A DNA stretch of 64,000 bases from contig NZ_BEWA01000005.1 of the NCBI RefSeq assembly GCF_003112535.1, positions 168,024-232,023 of the forward strand, written 5' to 3'. Under the pieces are notes generated by a model, which was not told where the DNA came from, ran no database searches, and saw only the letters and a list, made by a program, of their open reading frames with translations. The stretch is from Streptomyces rishiriensis. Its GTDB lineage: Bacteria; Actinomycetota; Actinomycetes; Streptomycetales; Streptomycetaceae. Shown here one piece after another: positions 60,484-64,000 of the stretch (position 1 is its first letter; every line of letters begins with the position of its first letter). The translations under genes were made by a program, and so were the position numbers.

Positions 60484-61092
60484 ATGCGGAACATGAGCGA
60501 CGACCACACACACGTCCAGGAGTTCTTCACGGCGCGCGCCGCGGACTGGGACAGCCGGTTCCCCGACGACGGTCCCGCCTACGAAGCCGCGGCCGGCGAG
60601 CTCCGGCTGCGCCGGGGGGACCGTGTGCTGGACGCCGGCTGCGGCACCGGACGCGCCCTGACGCCGCTGCGTGCGGCCGTGGGGCCCTCGGGAACGGTCG
60701 TGGGGGTCGATCTGACGCCGGCCATGCTGGAGGCCGCCGTACAGGCCGGGCGCGACCGCGACGGGCGGCTGGTGCTCGCCGACGTCACCGCGCTTCCGCT
60801 GCGCTCCGCCTCGCTGGACGCCGTGTTCGCGGCGGGGCTCGTCGCGCATCTGCCCCACCCGGCGGACGGCCTGGGCGAGTTGGCACGCGTGGTACGCCCC
60901 GGCGGCACGCTGGCGCTCTTCCACCCGATCGGCAGGGCGGCTCTCGCAGCTCGGCAGGGCCGGCGGATCACACCGGAGGACCTGCGCGCGGAACCCAACC
61001 TCGGCCCGCTGCTGGCCCGCTCGGGCTGGCGTATGACGTCGTACGTCGACGAGGACGCCCGCTTCCTCGCCCTGGCCGTCCGAGAGGGCTGA
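60484..61092 (+). CDS. Class I SAM-dependent methyltransferase
   Basis: 202 residues from the ATG at 60484; the ATG at 60493 is also possible. SAM-binding motif I is VLDAGCGTGRAL, the acidic loop is VVGVDLTPAMLEAA, motif II is LVLADVTALPLRSASLDAVFAAG and motif III is LARVVRPGGTLALF. It resembles the UbiE/menaquinone-type methyltransferase group (Methyltransf_11). Nothing in the neighbourhood identifies the substrate. It is divergent from the MHYT gene, 137 bp apart. Confidence 0.92.
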   Translation: MRNMSDDHTHVQEFFTARAADWDSRFPDDGPAYEAAAGELRLRRGDRVLDAGCGTGRALTPLRAAVGPSGTVVGVDLTPAMLEAAVQAGRDRDGRLVLADVTALPLRSASLDAVFAAGLVAHLPHPADGLGELARVVRPGGTLALFHPIGRAALAARQGRRITPEDLRAEPNLGPLLARSGWRMTSYVDEDARFLALAVREG

Positions 61093-61099
61093 CGGCTCG

Positions 61100-61250
61100 G
61101 GTCCGTCCGGCGACCGCGCGCACGAACGCGTCAGGCCGGTCGAACATGCCGTTGTGGGCCGCGCCCGGACGGTCACCACCCGCACGCCCGCCGGTGGAGG
61201 AGCCCGCGAGCTTCTTCGGCGACGGCGACCGGCCGTTGATCGCCGAGGAG
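61100..61250 (-). pseudogene. Alpha/beta-hydrolase remnant, C-terminal end only, in three frames
   Basis: On the minus strand, pieces of an alpha/beta-hydrolase C-terminus occur in order but in different frames: LLGDQRPVAVAEEARGLL (61206-61254), then AGVRVVTV (61171-61192), then PGAAHNGMFDRPDAFVRAV (61115-61170), which contains the catalytic-histidine motif. The N-terminal two-thirds were not found, and there is no stop before the fragment runs into the methyltransferase gene. It is a decayed gene. The remaining bases up to 61392 hold nothing I recognise. Confidence 0.5.
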
Positions 61251-61392
61251 CTGAGACGTGGGGGCGCTTCTTCCAGGGCTGCGGGCGGTCCAGCTTCACC
61301 ACGACGGCGGACCCGTTCCGGCGCGGCGATCCTCACCATCGCGCGGGCCGCGTCTCGGGCCGAGCCCCGCCGGCTGCGCGAAAACGCTCGAC

Positions 61393-62292
61393 TCACTGGT
61401 CGAGCGACTCGCCGCGCCGCCGCACGGGACAGCCCGCGATGCCAGGCGTCGGGCGGGTGCCCAGCTCCTCCAGCCGGTAGCCGTTCGGGTAACCCTTGAT
61501 CTCCCGGTTCTGTCGGGCGTGGTGAGGGGCGCGGCGTGGCGGCAGCAGCCGCACCACTCGTCCACGCGCGCGTACCGCTCCGCGCACCAGGGCACGGGTG
61601 ACAGGGTCGGGCGCGGGGTAGCGGAAGGCCTTCAGGAGGGAGGCGTCGAGGAGGGCGAGCGTGGCGCGGCGCAGGACGGGAGCAAGCGGGCGCGGATACC
61701 AGGAGGCCATCAGGGCGAGGGTGGCGTCCGAGACGCGTCGCGCACCTTCGTCCCAGGCGAAGTGGGCCGCTTCGTAGGCGTCGAGGCAGGCTTCGAACTT
61801 TTCGTAGCTCTCGGGGATGTCCTTGATGCCCATGCGCTGCCCCAGAGTGCGGTAGTACACGCTGCAGGCGACGATCTCGTGGCGCGACAGCCTGCGCCAT
61901 CCGTAGGCGTCGATCCATCGCCTGGGCATCACGACGAACGTGCACAGCACATACCGCATGTCGTCGTTGCTGATGTCGTAGCTGCGGTGCATCCGGTTGA
62001 TACGGCGCACGGCCGTGCGCCCCTGCTCGCTGTCGAAGCCGTGCTCGACGACGGCGTCGAGCAGGAGCGAGGTGTCGTCGTAGCGCTTCTGGGCGCGATC
62101 CGTGAGTTCCGCGGTCTCCGCGAGCAGACGCCCGATGGAGGGGACCGCGTAGGTGCGGTACAGGGCCAGCTCCAAGGCGCGCGTGACGTCCCAGGGGAAC
62201 TCGTACGCCGCTGTGAGCCGGTAGATCTCGGACGCGTCCTCGTGCGGGTCCAGCCGCCGGATCCGCTCGAGTCGCTCGAAGCGCTTCACCAC
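61393..62292 (-). CDS. MpaB/DUF2236-type oxygenase-like protein
   Basis: 299 residues from the GTG at 62292, with GAAGGGGGA about 6 bases upstream; an in-frame ATG at 62322 adds ten. Family landmarks are ALYRTYAVPSIGRLLAETAEL, then MHRSYDISNDDMRYVLCTFVVMPRRWIDAYGWRRLSRHE, and the tail REIKGYPNGYRLEELGT. MpaB-like proteins are related to rubber oxygenases and may bind haem through conserved histidines. Many bacterial members are uncharacterised. The protein is soluble as read, with a basic linker (RGAVRARGRVVRLLPPRR) before the tail. Confidence 0.82.
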   Translation of the reverse strand: MVKRFERLERIRRLDPHEDASEIYRLTAAYEFPWDVTRALELALYRTYAVPSIGRLLAETAELTDRAQKRYDDTSLLLDAVVEHGFDSEQGRTAVRRINRMHRSYDISNDDMRYVLCTFVVMPRRWIDAYGWRRLSRHEIVACSVYYRTLGQRMGIKDIPESYEKFEACLDAYEAAHFAWDEGARRVSDATLALMASWYPRPLAPVLRRATLALLDASLLKAFRYPAPDPVTRALVRGAVRARGRVVRLLPPRRAPHHARQNREIKGYPNGYRLEELGTRPTPGIAGCPVRRRGESLDQ

Positions 62293-62385
62293 TGCGTCCC
62301 CCTTCTGCCGCCGGGCCGCCAACTCTAGGTTGAAAACCAGGAGACGAACGTTCAGTCGCAGTCATCGCCCGGGAAGGCGGTCGGC

Positions 62386-62715
62386 ATGTTCGGCAGGATC
62401 CGCATGGCTTACGGGAGACTTCGCGACGCGACGCGCACGCCCTCGCGTCCGGACGGGCCGGCACACCCGGGCGACACCGCGAACCTCGCCAGGAGACGCG
62501 CGCCCAATCTCTTCGAGGCGGCCGCCGCCTACGTCTCGGCCTGCGCGGAGAACGACCAGGACAGGATCGACGAGGCAGCGGGCTGGGTGTCGCCGGAGGC
62601 CCTGTCCTTCGGGGTCAACGAACTGGCCTGTCGCGCCGTCGTCGCTCTCGCACGGGAGCGCGACCGGTCGCCTCATGCCGTGGCCCGCGCGCTCCTCGGA
62701 CTGCCGGCGACGTGA
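62386..62715 (+). CDS. Small hypothetical protein
   Basis: 109 residues from the ATG at 62386, with GGGAAGG 9 bases upstream. A basic N-terminus (MFGRIRMAYGRLRDATRTP) is followed by helices: LFEAAAAYVSACAENDQDRIDEAAGWVSPEALSFGVNELACRAVVALARERDRS. I do not recognise a domain. It is divergent from the MpaB-like gene, and codon usage looks genuine. Confidence 0.65.
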   Translation: MFGRIRMAYGRLRDATRTPSRPDGPAHPGDTANLARRRAPNLFEAAAAYVSACAENDQDRIDEAAGWVSPEALSFGVNELACRAVVALARERDRSPHAVARALLGLPAT

Positions 62716-62789
62716 CGCGTCCGACGGCCGAACGTGGTCGATTCGCCCCCTCCGACCGGAAAACTGCAGCTCCGGGTATGTCGGCCGCC

Positions 62790-62819
62790 GTGACAAGCAC
62801 CTTCCCACCGCACTAGGGT
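62790..62819 (+). promoter_or_regulatory. Housekeeping-type promoter
   Basis: GTGACA (62790-62795) and TAGGGT (62814-62819), spacer 18 bp, about 35 bp before the ATG at 62854. It resembles HrdB-type promoters. Confidence 0.55.
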
Positions 62820-62853
62820 GCGCGCCGTTGGACGAACCGATGGGGAGGCTGGG

Positions 62854-63876
62854 ATGGCCGGGACGGACGAGGACGCCGTCGCCGCCGCGGACGACGCGCT
62901 CTATGTGCTCACGGCGGTGCTGTTGACGCCGGCGAAGTTCCCGAGTGCGCTGGGCGACGACTATCCGGAGGCCTGTGCGGCGCTCGGCCTCCCGCCGCTC
63001 GCCGACGGCTACGGCTTGGTGCTGGGCCAGGACGGCGAGGGCGCGCGCTGGACCGTCGTCATCGACGACGTGTCACTGGTCGCCGTCGCCATCGCGTCGT
63101 GGGACTGCGGCATGGAGTACGACCTGTCGCCCGATGAGCGGACGGTGGTCGCCGCGCTGCCCGGCTGGCCACTGGCGGTCGCGGTCGCGGCTCCCGGCGT
63201 GCCCGCGCCGCACGATCCCGCCCCGGAGGTGACGGACGGTCCGGCCCTGTGCCCGCCCGACACGAGCACCTGGGGTCCGGCCCAGCGGCGGCTCGGGGCC
63301 GACGAGATCGCGCTGCAGTGGGCGCTGTGGCGGGAGCAGATCGACGACGCGGAGTTCGCGCCCTCCCGGGAGAGCGGCGCCGGGACTCGGGCGGACACCG
63401 CGGGGGCGGACCGCGCGGATCAGCCGGACACGGCCGACCGGGCGGACCAGGGGCGCGAGGCGGGCCGGCCCGGCAGATCCTCGGCGCGCGACGAGGCCTC
63501 GAGGTTCGGCGGGACCGGCGGGAACGACGGGAGCCATGGTTCCGCAGAGGCCGCAGGGACCGGTGGGGCTGCAGCGGCGCCAGAGGCCGGTAGGGACGCG
63601 CCGAAGGGCCACAGCGGCATCCGACGTGTGCTGGCCGAAGTACGCGCCTACGTGGACACCCCGCCTCCGCTCGGACGCGTGCGCTCTTCGTTCGCTCCCG
63701 GCGAGGCGCGCACTCTGCGCGCCGACGGGCCCGGCTGGTCACTGGTGGCCAGGACCGACGACATCGCGTTCGTCCTCCTCGACGACGAGCCCGGCGAGGT
63801 GCTCCCTGTGGGCCGGGGGCCCGAACTGCCCGGGCTTCTGGAGGCGCTCGACAAGATGGCCGTACGACCTCTGTGA
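62854..63876 (+). CDS. Hypothetical protein with a low-complexity middle
   Basis: 340 residues from the ATG at 62854 (GGGGAGG 5-6 bases upstream). The first 180 residues are a mixed alpha/beta unit (DDALYVLTAVLLTPAKFPSAL, ARWTVVIDDVSLVAVAIASWDCGMEYDL). Residues about 185-255 are a Gly/Ala/Asp-rich linker. The last 85 residues begin HSGIRRVLAEVRAYVDTPPPLG and end with WSLVARTDDIAFVLLDDEP. I do not recognise a family; it has no membrane segments. After its stop, 124 bp to the window end show no gene. Confidence 0.75.
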   Translation: MAGTDEDAVAAADDALYVLTAVLLTPAKFPSALGDDYPEACAALGLPPLADGYGLVLGQDGEGARWTVVIDDVSLVAVAIASWDCGMEYDLSPDERTVVAALPGWPLAVAVAAPGVPAPHDPAPEVTDGPALCPPDTSTWGPAQRRLGADEIALQWALWREQIDDAEFAPSRESGAGTRADTAGADRADQPDTADRADQGREAGRPGRSSARDEASRFGGTGGNDGSHGSAEAAGTGGAAAAPEAGRDAPKGHSGIRRVLAEVRAYVDTPPPLGRVRSSFAPGEARTLRADGPGWSLVARTDDIAFVLLDDEPGEVLPVGRGPELPGLLEALDKMAVRPL

Positions 63877-64000
63877 AGCACCTACGGCGACAGCGGTGGC
63901 CGAGGTGGCAGCGGGGGTCCCCGGGAGGGCGCTTCGACCGGAAGGGCTCCAGAGGGCCGTACCGGTCGTTCCGCCCGACCCGCGGCGCCCGCGCCTCAGC

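Noticed and set aside
1..64000. A biosynthetic gene cluster around the P450, monooxygenase and methyltransferase genes
   Set aside because: The genes are scattered, point in different directions, and no polyketide, peptide, terpene or RiPP core enzyme is present.

Overview
The window is about 72% G+C, with the strong third-position G/C bias, GTG starts and gene content of a Streptomyces chromosome: conservon signalling genes, SWIM/MoxR/VWA genes, DUF5709, DUF5997, twin-arginine-exported glycosidases, F420-type PPOX enzymes and an IS110 remnant. The species cannot be named from sequence alone. I saw no rRNA, tRNA, CRISPR array, prophage or plasmid backbone. Apart from one decayed transposase the region looks like ordinary chromosomal or accessory-arm DNA.

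Layout. 0-12.3 kb: the tail of a secreted carbohydrate-binding protein, uracil-DNA glycosylase, a BadF-type sugar kinase, a CbiX-like protein without metal-binding histidines, a lactonase-type beta-propeller, a FUSC membrane protein, an Lrp/AsnC regulator, a secreted GH127-type arabinofuranosidase behind a strong promoter with a palindromic operator, and a LysR-like ligand-binding protein divergent from DUF5997. 12.9-13.3 kb: a cold-shock protein. 13.5-26.3 kb: a tight five-gene operon (DUF4132, a 1669-residue orphan protein, a MoxR ATPase, a DUF5682-VWA fusion, a SWIM zinc-finger protein). Three of its four junctions are ATGA overlaps. It is the most unusual system here.

26.4-41.2 kb: a DinB-like protein, a LacI regulator with its own operators upstream of a GH39-like glycosidase with CBM-like modules, a P450 with no canonical ExxR motif, YjbQ, a flavin monooxygenase, an MltG-like transglycosylase, a divergent ABC exporter/MarR pair, a DctA-type transporter and a PNGase A-like secreted protein. 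41.2-52.6 kb: an L,D-transpeptidase-like lipoprotein, a heterodimeric ABC exporter with one dead ATP site, DUF5709, a cysteine-free L31, a membrane hydrolase, a DUF3516-type helicase, a TesB thioesterase and a DUF6397-like protein.

53.0-63.9 kb: an IS110 remnant, a solitary roadblock protein, a PPOX enzyme, and a conservon (cvnA-B-C-D) preceded on the same strand by an MHYT-domain sensor and with a tiny ORF wedged between cvnC and cvnD. A methyltransferase, a decayed alpha/beta hydrolase, an MpaB-like oxygenase and two hypothetical proteins follow.

How the genes fit together: three regulator/target pairs stand out (LacI with the GH39-like enzyme, MarR with an ABC exporter, LysR-like with DUF5997). 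There are two multi-gene signalling or remodelling devices, the MoxR-VWA operon and the MHYT-conservon cluster. Start sites were chosen from ribosome-binding sites, overlaps and domain boundaries. Function calls rest on motifs recognised by eye, not on database searches.
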